Program-made: the position numbers and the translations under genes | Notes under the pieces: generated by a model | Database searches by the model: none | What the model was told of the DNA's origin: nothing | The model's input: only the letters and a program-made list of their open reading frames with translations | Source of the DNA: Streptococcus porcinus | Lineage (GTDB): Bacteria; Bacillota; Bacilli; Lactobacillales; Streptococcaceae | Direction: 5' to 3' | Length of the DNA: 64,000 nt | Assembly: GCF_901542335.1 (NCBI RefSeq) | Contig: NZ_LR594036.1 | Coordinates: 1,736,001-1,800,000, forward strand | Part shown: one piece after another, positions 9,971 to 20,254 of the stretch | Numbering within the stretch: position 1 is the first letter of the stretch | How the letters are laid out: every line of letters starts with the position of its first letter

Positions 9971-10294
9971 TTATTCACTGATTTGTTTGCCGAAAACTTC
10001 TTTTTCTAAACGACTAATTCTCTTTAGAATATCAAAATTAGTAGCTGTTTGGGTTACACGCGTTGGTTGTCCCATTGCATGACGCTCCTCTGCGAAAGCG
10101 GCCCCTCTATGAGCACTTTCTTTTTTTAGTCGTTCTATTTCAGATTTTAACTTTTCAATTTCAGCTATGTAAGTCTCGTAATCTTTAATCACATTATCTA
10201 AAAATTCGTCAACTTCTTTTTTGTCAAAACCGCGCATACTAGTTTTGAATTCTTGTTCAAAAATATCCTTTGGACTATAAATAATACTTGTCAT
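9971..10294 (-). CDS. gpsB: Cell division regulator GpsB (DivIVA-like)
   Basis: A small cytoplasmic coiled-coil hexamer that couples wall synthases (PBPs) to division and modulates StkP. The 107-residue protein has the N-terminal DivIVA-type lipid/PBP-binding domain ([16 protein letters not shown], then [14 protein letters not shown]), a coiled coil, and a short C-terminal trimer helix ([17 protein letters not shown]). The stop lies about 9 bp from the predicted 5' end of rnpB, so the rnpB promoter is probably inside gpsB. Confidence 0.95.
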   Translation of the reverse strand: MTSIIYSPKDIFEQEFKTSMRGFDKKEVDEFLDNVIKDYETYIAEIEKLKSEIERLKKESAHRGAAFAEERHAMGQPTRVTQTATNFDILKRISRLEKEVFGKQISE

Positions 10295-10412
10295 TCTCTT
10301 ATCTCCGACCGGTAGTTCTATATTGATACCTCTTTTCCGATATCATAATTTATGATACAGAAAAAAAAGATAAAAAGCAAGCATTAAAAACAGGTGGAAT
10401 ATTAAGTTGTCT

Positions 10413-10931
10413 CTACTCTTCTTCTATTACTTCATTTAAACGATCAAATGTTAAAAAAACCAAACCATAATGTGATTTTTCTTCTAATTGTGTTACAAAA
10501 TACTTAAGATTTGTTTCATTCTCACTATCATAAAAAAGATAAGCTCCATCAGTATTATCTATTAGAAACTGATTGTATTGCTTGAATTGTGCTGGGGATT
10601 GATAGTTTGGAAAGCAATATTTGACAAAATCGACCTCTTTAAAAAGCTTGAGCTTCTCTTGATTTTGTTCGTTCCAATGAGAACCATGTGTTTCAAAATC
10701 AAACAAGGTAGCTATTTTTATTGGATAGTTTTTCTTCATATCTTTTAAAACATCTAAAGCCCAAACTTCAAAGCCTAGACTTCCTGTCAGAATAAACCAG
10801 TCTGCCCCATCATCAACAAGACGAATGAGATCTTTTTTTAGGGCTTTTTTAATAATTCCAATTCGCTCATCTTTATCCCTGAATATTCCCAGTTCAAAAC
10901 TCTTGTAACCAGTTACGAGAATCGCAGTCAT
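10413..10931 (-). CDS. DUF1273 (YpsA-like, SLOG superfamily) protein
   Basis: A Rossmann-like protein of the SLOG superfamily, which binds nucleotide-type ligands. B. subtilis YpsA is linked to cell division and oxidative stress, with unsettled biochemistry. The 172 residues begin [17 protein letters not shown] and include [20 protein letters not shown], the glycine-rich ligand region. I use the ATG at 10931 because AAAGGAAAA precedes it and the fold starts at once; a longer frame begins at 10985 without support. It is divergent from recU. Confidence 0.85.
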   Translation of the reverse strand: MTAILVTGYKSFELGIFRDKDERIGIIKKALKKDLIRLVDDGADWFILTGSLGFEVWALDVLKDMKKNYPIKIATLFDFETHGSHWNEQNQEKLKLFKEVDFVKYCFPNYQSPAQFKQYNQFLIDNTDGAYLFYDSENETNLKYFVTQLEEKSHYGLVFLTFDRLNEVIEEE

Positions 10932-10955
10932 ATTGTGTTTTCCTTTCAAAAAATA

Positions 10956-10964
10956 TGTTATAAT
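10956..10964 (+). promoter_or_regulatory. Extended -10 promoter of recU-pbp1A
   Basis: TGT followed by TATAAT forms a perfect extended -10, 45 bp before the recU ATG, within the divergent ypsA-like/recU spacer. Confidence 0.6.
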
Positions 10965-11008
10965 AAAAATGCTTAAATTTTTCATTAAGTGATTACCTTA
11001 GGAGAACA

Positions 11009-11611
11009 ATGGTTAATTATCCTCATCAACTTAAAGGAAAACGAAGAGACCCTGTCCGATTAAAAACGCATAAATCAAAGGTTGACTTCGCTAATCGTGG
11101 AATGTCATTTGAAGCTGCTATTAACGCCACCAATGACTTCTACCTTTCGCGCCATATTGCAGTCATCCATAAAAAACCGACACCTATTCAAATCGTAAAA
11201 GTCGACTACCCTCAAAGAAGTCGAGCTAAAATTGTTGAAGCTTATTTTCGTCAAGCCTCGACAACAGATTATTGTGGGGTTTATAAAGGTTACTACCTTG
11301 ATTTCGAAGCCAAAGAAACACGCCAAAAAACTGCCATGCCTATGAAAAACTTTCATTCGCACCAGATTGAGCACATGGCTTCCGTTTTAGAACAAAAGGG
11401 TATTTGTTTTGTCCTTTTACACTTTAGTACTTTGAAAGAGACCTATTTTCTACCAGCGAGGGCGTTGATTGATTTTTATCAAATTGATAAAGGTAGTAAA
11501 TCAATGCCACTTGATTATATCAGAAAAAATGGTTACGAGATAATAATAGGAGCTTTTCCACAAGTACCTTATTTAGATATTATAGAACAAAATTTTTTAG
11601 GCGGTGATTAG
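11009..11611 (+). CDS. recU: Holliday junction resolvase RecU
   Basis: Cleaves four-way DNA junctions in recombinational repair and chromosome segregation. The 200-residue protein contains the PD-(D/E)XK-type nuclease core with [15 protein letters not shown], where the Asp, Glu and Lys form the active site, and the conserved [10 protein letters not shown] near the N-terminus. AGGAGAAC precedes the ATG. Its end overlaps the pbp1A start by 8 bp, the well-known recU-pbp1A pairing in Firmicutes. Confidence 0.95.
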   Translation: MVNYPHQLKGKRRDPVRLKTHKSKVDFANRGMSFEAAINATNDFYLSRHIAVIHKKPTPIQIVKVDYPQRSRAKIVEAYFRQASTTDYCGVYKGYYLDFEAKETRQKTAMPMKNFHSHQIEHMASVLEQKGICFVLLHFSTLKETYFLPARALIDFYQIDKGSKSMPLDYIRKNGYEIIIGAFPQVPYLDIIEQNFLGGD

Positions 11612-13823
11612 TATCAAAAATCCACAAATTCAAAAAATTCTCAAGTATGCTCTAGCAGCTATTCTTAGTCTTATAATTTTTATAATCGTCATTGGCGGGC
11701 TACTTTTTGCTTTTTACATTTCCACTGCCCCAAAGCTTTCTGAAACAGCCCTAAAATCTACCAACTCTAGTCTTGTTTATGATGGTCATAATAAGCTCAT
11801 CGCCGATTTAGGTTCTGAGAAAAGGGAAAATGTGACTGCAGATAGCATTCCTCTTAACTTAGTAAATGCTATTACGTCGATTGAGGACAAACGATTCTTT
11901 AATCACCGTGGTGTTGACTTATACCGTATTATTGGAGCTGCCTTCCATAATTTAACAAGCGCTAGCACACAAGGGGGATCAACACTTGATCAACAATTGA
12001 TTAAACTAGCCTACTTCTCAACAGATGAGAAAGATCAGAACCTAAAGCGTAAGGCTCAGGAAGTATGGTTGGCCTTACAGATGGAACGCAAATACACTAA
12101 GCAGGAAATCTTAACTTTCTATATTAATAAGGTCTATATGGGTAACGGAAACTATGGTATGCTAACTGCTGCCAAAGCTTACTATGAAAAAGATTTGAAA
12201 GACTTGTCATTTGCACAGTTAGCCCTATTAGCTGGAATCCCACAAGCTCCTACCCAATATGACCCATACCTCAACCCCGATGCAGCAACCCATCGTCGTA
12301 ACATTGTACTCCAACAAATGCTTTCTGAGAAGAACCTGTCTAAAGCTGAATATGACAAGGCTGTTGCTACACCTGTCACAGATGGTTTGAAACCATTGAA
12401 AAAAACTTCAAGTTATCCTAAATATATGGATAACTACCTTAAAGAAGTCATTAGCCAAGTTAAATCAGAAACTAAAAAGGATATCTTTACCTCTGGATTA
12501 AAAGTTTATACTAATCTCCTACCAGATGCTCAAAAACGGCTTTACGATATCTACAACTCACCTGATTATGTCAATTATCCTGATGATAAATTTCAAGTCG
12601 CATCAACTATTGTTGATGTAACTAATGGTCATGTTGTAGCGCAATTAGGAGGCCGTAATCAAAATGAAAATGTTTCATTTGGGACAAACCAAGCAGTCCT
12701 AACTGATCGTGACTGGGGGTCAACCATGAAGCCCATCTCAGCATATGCCCCTGCTATTGAGAGTGGTGCTTACAATTCAACTGCTCAATCAACCAACGAC
12801 TCAGTCTATTATTGGCCTGGTACAAATACCCAACTTTATGACTGGGATCGTAGATATAATGGTTGGATGACGATTCAAACTGCCATTATGCAATCTCGAA
12901 ATGTTCCTGCCGTCAGAGCTCTAGAAGCAGCTGGTTTGACTTATGCCAAAAATTTCCTGACTAATCTTGGCATTGAGTATCCAGAAATGAATTACTCAAA
13001 TGCCATTTCAAGTAATAACAGCAGTTCTGATAGTCGATACGGAGCAAGTAGTGAAAAAATGGCGGCTGCCTATGCTGCTTTTGCTAATGGGGGTGAATAT
13101 TATAAACCGCAATATGTTAATAAAATTGTATTTAGTGATGGCACCTCAAAAGTTATCGAGAATAAAGGTAAGAGGGCTATGAAGGAAACCACCGCTTATA
13201 TGATGACTGATATGTTGAAAACAGTCTTAACTTACGGTACAGGTACTGATGCTCAAATTCCTGGCGTTATTCAAGCTGGAAAAACTGGGACTTCTAATTA
13301 CACCGACGAAGAATTAGCAAAAATCTCTGCTGAATCTGGTCTATATCCTGAATACGTGGGAACAATGGCGCCTGACGAAAACTTTGTCGGCTTTACCAAC
13401 AAATATGCTATGGCTGTTTGGACAGGTTATCGTAGTCGTTTAACGCCAATATATGGCGATGCTTTATCAATAGCGTCACGTGTCTATCGTAGTATGATGT
13501 CCTATCTAACAGATGGTTACAGTGAGGATTGGGTCATGCCAAGTGGTTTATATCGCAGTGGTGGTATGCTTTATCTTTCTGGTGGAACTTATACCAGTGG
13601 GAATACCACTAGTTCCGTTTATAATAATATTTATAGTGGCTCTAGTTCATCAAGTAGTAGTACAAGTGACACTAACAATAGCTCCAACCAAGCTAGCGAT
13701 AATAAAAGTTCAACAACCAGTGATGAAACCTCTAACTCTTCTTCTACTTCTGCTTCCACTGAGGCAGGAAACGGTAATGGCAATCGCAATGGGAACGGTA
13801 ATAATCATTCTCCCAATAATTAA
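11604..13823 (+). CDS. pbp1A: Bifunctional penicillin-binding protein 1A
   Basis: Class A PBP that polymerises and cross-links peptidoglycan. A transmembrane helix lies at about residues 17-38. The glycosyltransferase domain shows [10 protein letters not shown] and [12 protein letters not shown]. The transpeptidase domain shows STMK (SxxK), SRN (SxN) and KTGTSNY (KTG). The C-terminal ~70 residues are Ser/Thr/Asn/Gly-rich and probably disordered. The start is a GTG overlapping the recU stop (GTGATTAG), implying translational coupling. The 739-residue length reflects the long tail. Confidence 0.94.
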   Translation: MISIKNPQIQKILKYALAAILSLIIFIIVIGGLLFAFYISTAPKLSETALKSTNSSLVYDGHNKLIADLGSEKRENVTADSIPLNLVNAITSIEDKRFFNHRGVDLYRIIGAAFHNLTSASTQGGSTLDQQLIKLAYFSTDEKDQNLKRKAQEVWLALQMERKYTKQEILTFYINKVYMGNGNYGMLTAAKAYYEKDLKDLSFAQLALLAGIPQAPTQYDPYLNPDAATHRRNIVLQQMLSEKNLSKAEYDKAVATPVTDGLKPLKKTSSYPKYMDNYLKEVISQVKSETKKDIFTSGLKVYTNLLPDAQKRLYDIYNSPDYVNYPDDKFQVASTIVDVTNGHVVAQLGGRNQNENVSFGTNQAVLTDRDWGSTMKPISAYAPAIESGAYNSTAQSTNDSVYYWPGTNTQLYDWDRRYNGWMTIQTAIMQSRNVPAVRALEAAGLTYAKNFLTNLGIEYPEMNYSNAISSNNSSSDSRYGASSEKMAAAYAAFANGGEYYKPQYVNKIVFSDGTSKVIENKGKRAMKETTAYMMTDMLKTVLTYGTGTDAQIPGVIQAGKTGTSNYTDEELAKISAESGLYPEYVGTMAPDENFVGFTNKYAMAVWTGYRSRLTPIYGDALSIASRVYRSMMSYLTDGYSEDWVMPSGLYRSGGMLYLSGGTYTSGNTTSSVYNNIYSGSSSSSSSTSDTNNSSNQASDNKSSTTSDETSNSSSTSASTEAGNGNGNRNGNGNNHSPNN

Positions 13824-13862
13824 TTATTATTAGTAAGAGTCAACTATTTTAAACCGTTTTAA

Positions 13863-13901
13863 ACCAACAGATCAGCTTCCATTATGAAGTTGGTCTTTTT
13901 T
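13863..13901 (+). terminator. Terminator of recU-pbp1A
   Basis: ACCAAC (13863-13868) pairs with GTTGGT (13889-13894), with additional inner pairing, and six T residues follow. It lies about 40 bp after the pbp1A stop. Confidence 0.7.
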
Positions 13902-13970
13902 AGGCCCTTTATTTGATTACTAAAAAAGCAAACAAATTATTTTTCATCTAGAAGTTATTACTGCAAATGC

Positions 13971-13999
13971 TTGTAAGTACAAAACCATTGTAATATAAT
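13971..13999 (+). promoter_or_regulatory. Promoter of the DUF1307 lipoprotein gene
   Basis: TTGTAA (-35) and TATAAT (-10, 13994-13999) are separated by 17 bp. The gene starts at 14077 behind an AAGGAGG ribosome site. Confidence 0.7.
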
Positions 14000-14076
14000 G
14001 AATTTGTAATTTTGGTAATTCTTAATTATCTAATCCAATGCATTTCATAGAGTTATTGAGTAGAAGGAGGCTTTCT

Positions 14077-14571
14077 ATGAAACAGAAAAAATTACTATCA
14101 GTTATCATGCTATTTTTAGGGCTTATGGTCTTAGGGGCATGTCAGTCCAATACAAGTAGCAAAGAAAAGGTTGCCTATTTTGAAACGAAGCAAAACGGAA
14201 CAATCATGGACTTAACTTACTATTACCAGGGTGATAAAGTTACTCGACAATTGACAAAAACTAAGGCAAGTTATGCAGCTATTGGAGCTGATTCTAAAGA
14301 AACTGCAAAGAAAGTTTTAGAACCTATTTCAAAACAATACCAAGGTGTCAAAGGTTTAAAAGAAGCAATTGATTACAAAGATGACCACATTATTGAAACT
14401 GTCACAGTGGACTATAGTAAAGCAAGTATCAAGGAATTGTCAAAAATTAAAGGCATGATGTTAACTAAAGAAGACGGCAAGCTTCCTAAATATATAAGCT
14501 ATACGAAATCAGCTAAAATGTTAGAAGAGCAAGGTTTTAAAAAGGTTGACAAATTAAGTATTACAGACTAA
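14077..14571 (+). CDS. DUF1307 lipoprotein (YehR-like)
   Basis: Secreted lipoprotein of unknown function. The 164-residue precursor has a Lys-rich start, a hydrophobic helix and a lipobox LGAC with the lipidated Cys at residue 22, so it should be anchored to the outer face of the membrane. The rest resembles the DUF1307/YehR family, with a small alpha/beta fold and many lysines. I use the ATG at 14077, directly after AAGGAGG, rather than an upstream ATG at 14038 that would spoil the signal peptide. It has its own promoter and terminator. Confidence 0.85.
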   Translation: MKQKKLLSVIMLFLGLMVLGACQSNTSSKEKVAYFETKQNGTIMDLTYYYQGDKVTRQLTKTKASYAAIGADSKETAKKVLEPISKQYQGVKGLKEAIDYKDDHIIETVTVDYSKASIKELSKIKGMMLTKEDGKLPKYISYTKSAKMLEEQGFKKVDKLSITD

Positions 14572-14614
14572 GAGTTCCTAATCATAAATTTGCTAACCAA
14601 CCACAATTTAACAT

Positions 14615-14645
14615 GAGAGAAGAGCAGTAAGCTCTTCTCTTTTAT
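14615..14645 (+). terminator. Terminator of the lipoprotein gene
   Basis: An 11-nt left arm (14615-14625) pairs with 14631-14640 around a 5-nt loop, followed by TTTT. Confidence 0.8.
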
Positions 14646-14724
14646 TATCCTGATATAATTCTAACAACTATGTCTCTGAAAACTCTCCCACTTACCATTA
14701 AAACTTCAGAGGTAAGTTGGGTAA

Positions 14725-14756
14725 GTAAAAAAGCAATAGTAAGATATACTATTGCT
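14725..14756 (-). terminator. Probable terminator downstream of pepC
   Basis: A 10-bp perfect stem (14732-14741 with 14747-14756) is followed on the minus strand by TTTTTACTT. It lies about 105 bp after the pepC stop. The 14572-14860 interval has no gene. Confidence 0.65.
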
Positions 14757-14860
14757 CTTTAGTTTCTCTAAAAGAATTTTAAGTCATATCAATTTATTAA
14801 GGCTGATAAATACATTTAGGTCTATCTTCCTTCTAAATAGTTCTTAAGGCTATAGCCTTC

Positions 14861-16195
14861 TTAATTTGCAAGAGCTCCCATTGGGTCCCAAGGTGCTAAT
14901 ATTTCTGGCTCGGCCTGATAGGCCTTCAACTCCTCTTCACTTAGTAGACTTTTCCTGACCACAATTTGATAGGTGTATTGATCCATCCAAGCATCAGAAG
15001 CTACAAAATAGCCCTTATTCCCTACATCTTCACCCCAAGAATTCTCTACCTTCCATTTAAGAGGTGTACCATTAGCATCTAAGTCAACACCAGTCAAAAC
15101 CATAGCATGAGTCATAAGACTTTCACTATAATCCAAACGCCCCGCTTTATTTTGACTCAATTTGAGATCCATACTCGCTTCAAAATCATAGGTATTTGTA
15201 GCTAGAATACCTTTTTTACGGTCAGACAGCTGGCCAACATCTGAACCAAACCAGACAGTTTCACCTGCCTGCATTTGCTTGATAGCCAATTCTTTCAAGC
15301 GTTTTATGTCTACATTAAGATAACGAACATCGCGGCTACCAACTACATTTCCAAGCATCTCCACTGTATAAGATTTGCCAAAAGGTTTATCAGCTGTAGG
15401 AGCATTAATAATAGAAATATAATCAGACAAATTTAAGCCGATATATTTTTGATAAAATTCCAAAGGTGTAATATCATTCTCCGAATGATAACCATTTTCT
15501 TTGTCACGATAGGCAAAGTCGAAAGTTTTTGGGGGTAATCCTAAGTTCATAGCTAGAAAATTAAATATCTCCTGCAACAATACTTCTTTCTTAGTTTGAA
15601 TTGCCTGAGCATCTAAGCCCGAATTGATGCATTCACGCAAAATTTGGGCATCCTGACGCAATAATTTATTGAGAATCTCATTCAACTCCTTGCTATTGCT
15701 AGACGAAACGGATTCTGGATAAACAGTTTTTGGTACCACACCATATTTTTCAAAAAGAGCAACAACCATGTCCCACTGTCCACCATCTTGTTGAGGAACA
15801 TCTAAAAGAAATTTAACCTTTCGACTAGATAATTCTTGATCTGCTGTTGCAATCACTTGTTCCATAAACCAGTTTGCTTTTTCGTATTTATCCCAGAAAA
15901 AGGTGTGAGCTTGTGATAACTCAAAATTTTCTAACTTAAAATTACTTATTAATTGGTGGCGAAAAGTGTTTAAAGCAGCAAACATCCAGCAACGACCAGA
16001 AGCTTTTTGATTTGAAACACTATCTTTAGTTAAGTCAATCGAAAAAACAAAATCATTGTCAACTTCACTTTGTCGAGTCTTAAGCGATTTTAAGAGCCCA
16101 TTGTTGGTAACGGCATGTTCAATTGCTCTATACTTAGGATTATTGAGATAGTTTTTATAAACTTCTTCTGTAAATGAATCAGAAATTCTTGACAT
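14861..16195 (-). CDS. pepC: Aminopeptidase C (bleomycin hydrolase family)
   Basis: Cytosolic cysteine aminopeptidase that trims peptides for nutrition. The papain-like triad is visible: Cys in GRCWMFAALN, His in THAMVLTGV and Asn in ENSWG. The 444-residue length is normal. I place the start at 16195, because GGAGG lies 5 bp before that ATG, rather than at the upstream ATG at 16207. The protein ends in a short Pro/Ala-rich tail (APWDPMGALAN) of the kind that reaches the active site in this family. Confidence 0.95.
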   Translation of the reverse strand: MSRISDSFTEEVYKNYLNNPKYRAIEHAVTNNGLLKSLKTRQSEVDNDFVFSIDLTKDSVSNQKASGRCWMFAALNTFRHQLISNFKLENFELSQAHTFFWDKYEKANWFMEQVIATADQELSSRKVKFLLDVPQQDGGQWDMVVALFEKYGVVPKTVYPESVSSSNSKELNEILNKLLRQDAQILRECINSGLDAQAIQTKKEVLLQEIFNFLAMNLGLPPKTFDFAYRDKENGYHSENDITPLEFYQKYIGLNLSDYISIINAPTADKPFGKSYTVEMLGNVVGSRDVRYLNVDIKRLKELAIKQMQAGETVWFGSDVGQLSDRKKGILATNTYDFEASMDLKLSQNKAGRLDYSESLMTHAMVLTGVDLDANGTPLKWKVENSWGEDVGNKGYFVASDAWMDQYTYQIVVRKSLLSEEELKAYQAEPEILAPWDPMGALAN

Positions 16196-16249
16196 AATAT
16201 CCTCCATTTTTTATTATCTTCTATTATAGACTTATTTTTATTTTCTTCA

Positions 16250-16281
16250 ACAAAAAAGTTAGGCTGACCTAACTTTTTTGT
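16250..16281. terminator. Terminator of pncB-nadE, symmetrical
   Basis: A 12-bp perfect stem (16252-16263 with 16268-16279, 4-nt loop) with A-rich and T-rich ends could work in both directions. By position it ends the nadE transcript, upstream of pepC. Confidence 0.8.
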
Positions 16282-16328
16282 TTTTATTATCTTACTAAAC
16301 TGTGTCCAAGTCTAAAAATAGAGGTTAA

Positions 16329-17153
16329 TTATTTCCAAAAGTCATCAAAGACAGTAATTGGGAGATGACGTTTATGAAGGCCCTTGTACCACCAAATTTC
16401 AATTTTCTCCTTCGCTTGATTTGATATTTCTTTACCTTCTAAATAATCATCAATATCCTTATAAGTTACACCCAGAGCCACTTCATCTGCAATTCCTGGT
16501 TTGTTTTCTTCTAGGTCAGCTGTTGGAATCTTTTCATAAAGACTAGCACTTGCCCCTAATTCTTTTAACAAGGCCTTTCCTTGCCTTTTATTAAGCCTGA
16601 ATAGTGGTAAAATATCTGCCCCACCATCACCAAATTTTGTAAAAAATCCCGTAATATTTTCAGCAGCATGATCCGTACCAACAACTGCTCCATTCAGTTG
16701 GCCTGCCACCGCATATTGGCTAACCATGCGCTGTCGAGCTTTGATATTCCCTTTATTAAAGTCTGAAATTTCTACACCTGCAGCTTCTAAAGCTGAAACT
16801 TGACCGTCCACAGCTTCTTTAATATTTATGGTCAAGGTTTTATCTGGTCTGATAAAAGCCAGAGCCTTTTGAGCATCAGCTTCATCTGCTTGAATACCAT
16901 AGGGAAGTCTGATAGCAATGAACTGATAGTCATTTCGTCCAGTCTCCACTCGTAACTCCTCAATTGCCATCTGTGCCAAACGACCAGCTAAAGTAGAATC
17001 TTGCCCCCCGGAAATACCCAATACTAATGTTTTTAAAAAGCTATGCTTAGTAAGATAGGCTTTTAGAAAATCAATAGAGCGACGAATTTCTTCTTTGGCA
17101 TCAATATCTGGTTTCACGCCCAATTCACTGATAATATCATTTTGCAAGGTCAT
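16329..17153 (-). CDS. nadE: NH3-dependent NAD+ synthetase
   Basis: Last step of NAD synthesis: nicotinate adenine dinucleotide plus ammonia plus ATP gives NAD. The 274-residue protein has the ATP pyrophosphatase loop [14 protein letters not shown] near residue 47 and [21 protein letters not shown], typical of the short ammonia-dependent form. No glutaminase domain is present. The start follows GGAAGGAGA and overlaps the end of pncB by 17 bp, so the two are translated together as a nicotinate salvage pair. Confidence 0.96.
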   Translation of the reverse strand: MTLQNDIISELGVKPDIDAKEEIRRSIDFLKAYLTKHSFLKTLVLGISGGQDSTLAGRLAQMAIEELRVETGRNDYQFIAIRLPYGIQADEADAQKALAFIRPDKTLTINIKEAVDGQVSALEAAGVEISDFNKGNIKARQRMVSQYAVAGQLNGAVVGTDHAAENITGFFTKFGDGGADILPLFRLNKRQGKALLKELGASASLYEKIPTADLEENKPGIADEVALGVTYKDIDDYLEGKEISNQAKEKIEIWWYKGLHKRHLPITVFDDFWK

Positions 17154-18609
17154 GAGATTCTCCTTCCTTCAAGGTCTCTTGCCTAATTTTTGAGATAACA
17201 GCCATCTTATTTTCCCATACATCTTTAGCTAAATCAACTGGGTAATCTTGTGGATTCAAAACACGTTTATACTCATCCCATAATTTGTCAAATTCTTGGC
17301 GAGCATAAGCCTGAATTGTTTGGAGATCCGGCAAATCATAGACAAGTTTACCCTGATCAAAAATATCAACTAACAAAGGGACTGCCTCAAAATTTTTGAC
17401 TGTCTTCTTAATATAGGTGTAGGTTGGATGGAACATTTCAATGTGGTCTAACTTATTAACATCAACATCTGTGAAGGTAATATAGTCTCCTTCAGATTTA
17501 CCTTTTTCTAAACTAGTTATTCGCCATACCTGTTTTTTACCCGGAGTTGATACTTTTTCTGCATTATTAGATAATTTGATAGTGTCTTCCATTTGACCAG
17601 CATCGTTCTCAATCGAAACCATCTTATAAACTGCACCCAAGGCTGGCTGATCATATGCCGTAATCAATTTAGTACCGACACCCCAAACATCAATTTTTGC
17701 CTTCTGCATTTTTAAATTTAGAATAGTATTTTCATCCAAGTCGTTTGATGCATAAATCTTTGCATCTGGAAATCCCGCTTCATCTAGTTGCTGACGGACC
17801 TTTTTCGACAGATAAGCCAAGTCCCCCGAATCTAAACGAACACCAAGAAAATTTATAGAGTCGCCCAATTCTTTAGCTACTCTAATTGCATTTGGGACAC
17901 CTATCTTAAGAGTATCATAGGTATCGACAAGAAATACACAGTCTTTATGCGTCTTTGCGTAAGCTTTAAAAGCATCATAATCATTACCATAAGCTTGCAC
18001 TAAAGCATGCGCATGTGTTCCGGAAACGGGGATGCCAAACACTTTTCCCGCTCTGACATTACTAGTCGCGTTGGCTCCGCCTATAACAGCTGCACGAGTC
18101 CCCCAAAAGGCAGCATCTAATTCTTGAGCACGACGAGTTCCAAATTCTAATAACGGCTCATCTTCAATAACAGAACGAATACGAGCTGCTTTGGTAGCAA
18201 TAAGAGTTTGAAAATTTATAATATTTAGTAAAGCCGTTTCCACGAGCTGACACTGACCTAGAGGTCCTTCTACCTGAACAATGGGTTCATTGGCAAAAAC
18301 CAAATCACCTTCCTTAGCAGAACGGACCGTTAGTTCTAATTTCAGGTTCTTTAAGTAATCAAGAAATTCTCCATTATACCCTAACTCAGAAAGGTATGCT
18401 AAATCGCTTTTTGAAAAGGCTAAACTTTCAAGATACTCAACTAGCCTTTGTAAACCTGCAAAAATAGCATAACCATTCTCAAAAGGGTTCTTTCGGAAAT
18501 AAACTTCAAAAACGGCTTTTTTATTGTGAATGCCTTGATCAAAATAGACCTGCATCATATTGAGTTGATATAAATCCGTATGTAATATTAAACTGTCATC
18601 TTTATACAT
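17137..18609 (-). CDS. pncB: Nicotinate phosphoribosyltransferase
   Basis: First step of niacin salvage: joins nicotinate and PRPP to give nicotinate mononucleotide. The 490-residue protein has [11 protein letters not shown] at the N-terminus, [19 protein letters not shown], and [12 protein letters not shown], carrying the histidine phosphorylated during catalysis. It precedes and overlaps nadE. Streptococci generally depend on external niacin, so this pair is likely the route to NAD. Confidence 0.95.
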   Translation of the reverse strand: MYKDDSLILHTDLYQLNMMQVYFDQGIHNKKAVFEVYFRKNPFENGYAIFAGLQRLVEYLESLAFSKSDLAYLSELGYNGEFLDYLKNLKLELTVRSAKEGDLVFANEPIVQVEGPLGQCQLVETALLNIINFQTLIATKAARIRSVIEDEPLLEFGTRRAQELDAAFWGTRAAVIGGANATSNVRAGKVFGIPVSGTHAHALVQAYGNDYDAFKAYAKTHKDCVFLVDTYDTLKIGVPNAIRVAKELGDSINFLGVRLDSGDLAYLSKKVRQQLDEAGFPDAKIYASNDLDENTILNLKMQKAKIDVWGVGTKLITAYDQPALGAVYKMVSIENDAGQMEDTIKLSNNAEKVSTPGKKQVWRITSLEKGKSEGDYITFTDVDVNKLDHIEMFHPTYTYIKKTVKNFEAVPLLVDIFDQGKLVYDLPDLQTIQAYARQEFDKLWDEYKRVLNPQDYPVDLAKDVWENKMAVISKIRQETLKEGESHDLAK

Positions 18610-18675
18610 GTTGTTATCCTTTTTAAATTGTTGTTAATATTATAACACACTTTTGATGTTGTTTATTTATCTAGA

Positions 18676-18710
18676 AACTGGAAGAAAAAGAGACAGCAAA
18701 TACTGTCTCT
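18676..18710 (-). terminator. Terminator of the amino-acid permease gene
   Basis: An 8-bp stem AGAGACAG/CTGTCTCT (18689-18696 with 18703-18710) is followed on the minus strand by TTTTTCTTCC. Confidence 0.75.
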
Positions 18711-18746
18711 CAGAGAGCGTCTCACTTTAAAAGGTAAGCCACTTAC

Positions 18747-20129
18747 TTATTTTGTTTTGAATTTAAAATTACAGTAGAACCCAAAGAAAATAATCCAAAT
18801 GCTTGCTCCCACCGCCCCAATGAAAGTTGATTCTTGAAGGAACAAGGAAACAAATACACAGGCAAAGAAAGCTAAGGTAATTGGTGTAGCTACTTTATAC
18901 ATTGGCATTAAGAAACCATCAGGCATAAAATCTGAAGACTGACGATATTTCCAGTGAGCAATCATTGTCAAAGCATAAATGGCAATGTAAACACCAGATG
19001 ATGAAGCAGCAATCAAAGCAAAAGCGTCAGATATTCCTGGTAATACACTAATAATCGCAGAGATACCAACAACTGCTGCGGAACCAATGATTGCACGGCT
19101 AGGGACACCCTGTCTTGAAAGACGATTAAACTTTAATGCATCGGTAAATGGATTAGCATTTTCACAAGCCAACTGATATAAGTGTCGACCAGATGAGTAT
19201 AATACTGAATTCAATGCAGATGCAGATGATGTTAGAACCACAAAATTAATTAATGCAGCTGCCCACTTAATGCCTACCAGCTGAAATACCATAACAAAAG
19301 GTGACTTGTCGACTGGTAAATCTTTCCAGGGTAGGATAGCCATGATTGAGATCAAGGAACCAACATAAAAAATAATAATTCTTACAGGAATTTCTTGAAT
19401 AGCTTTTGGCAAGACTTTTCGAGGGTTCTCCGTTTCAGAAGTTGTAACACCAACAAATTCAATAGCCTGATAAGCAAAGAAAACCATTTGGAATCCCATA
19501 AAGAATTTCAATGTTCCACGAGGAAAGAAAGAAAAATGGTTAGTAATATTGGTAAAACTAGCTTGACCATGTGGTGTTTGGAAACCGGTAGCAATCATAA
19601 ATCCAGCCGTTGCAATTAAGGCAATGATAGCTACAATTTTAATCATTGCAAACCAAAATTCTGTCTCACCAAAGATTTTAACAGCTATCAAATTGACTGA
19701 GGCCAAAATAGCCAAGGCCACTAATTGGATTAACCAAGAATGCCAATTCGGAAACCAATATTGAACATAGGAACCTAAGGCTGTAATATCAGCCATCCCA
19801 ATAAAGATTAACGAAAGCCAATATGAAAGCCCCGAAAAATAACCCCAGCCGGGTCCAATATATTTAGTGATAAAATTAATAAAGGTATGTTGATCAGGAT
19901 CATAGTAGAGCATCTCTCCGATTGCCCTCATCATCATAAACATGAAGGCGCCTGTTATCAGGTAAACGAGAACAATTGAGGGTCCTGTTAATGAAATGGC
20001 ACGACCTGACCCCATAAATAAACCAGTACCAATCGTCCCAGCAATGGCAATCAATTGAACGTGGCGATTTTGTAATCCTCTGACCATTCCATTTTTAACT
20101 TCTTTGTCTTCTTTTGACAGTTGTGACAT
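18747..20129 (-). CDS. APC-family amino-acid permease (CycA/AapA-like)
   Basis: Membrane transporter of the amino acid-polyamine-organocation superfamily, about 460 residues with 12 predicted helices. The signature GLQNRHVQLIAIAGTIGTGL begins TM1, and YDPDQHTFINF and SETENPRKVLPKAI are typical of the D-serine/D-alanine/glycine (CycA) and AapA group. Substrate is not decided by the sequence. I favour the second of two adjacent ATGs (20129), which sits 6 bp after GGAG. It is monocistronic. Confidence 0.85.
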   Translation of the reverse strand: MSQLSKEDKEVKNGMVRGLQNRHVQLIAIAGTIGTGLFMGSGRAISLTGPSIVLVYLITGAFMFMMMRAIGEMLYYDPDQHTFINFITKYIGPGWGYFSGLSYWLSLIFIGMADITALGSYVQYWFPNWHSWLIQLVALAILASVNLIAVKIFGETEFWFAMIKIVAIIALIATAGFMIATGFQTPHGQASFTNITNHFSFFPRGTLKFFMGFQMVFFAYQAIEFVGVTTSETENPRKVLPKAIQEIPVRIIIFYVGSLISIMAILPWKDLPVDKSPFVMVFQLVGIKWAAALINFVVLTSSASALNSVLYSSGRHLYQLACENANPFTDALKFNRLSRQGVPSRAIIGSAAVVGISAIISVLPGISDAFALIAASSSGVYIAIYALTMIAHWKYRQSSDFMPDGFLMPMYKVATPITLAFFACVFVSLFLQESTFIGAVGASIWIIFFGFYCNFKFKTK

Positions 20130-20211
20130 CATACACTCCATTCTTTAAAAAATATAATTATTATACCCTATTTTCAGAATATTTACAACATTGTCTATCT
20201 ATAACTAGATG

Positions 20212-20247
20212 AAAGAAAAAACTGATCTTCTTCTTCGACCAGTTTTT
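20212..20247 (-). terminator. Terminator of trxB
   Basis: The arm AAAAACTG (from 20216) pairs with CAGTTTTT (ending 20247) around a longer loop with further partial pairing. On the minus strand it ends in a T run. Confidence 0.7.
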
Positions 20248-20254
20248 CATGAGA

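Noticed and set aside
13513..13833. 106-codon frame overlapping the pbp1A tail
   Set aside because: It is an alternative frame of the Ser/Thr/Asn-rich repeat codons in pbp1A; its hydrophobic Val/Ile-rich product is a frame artefact.
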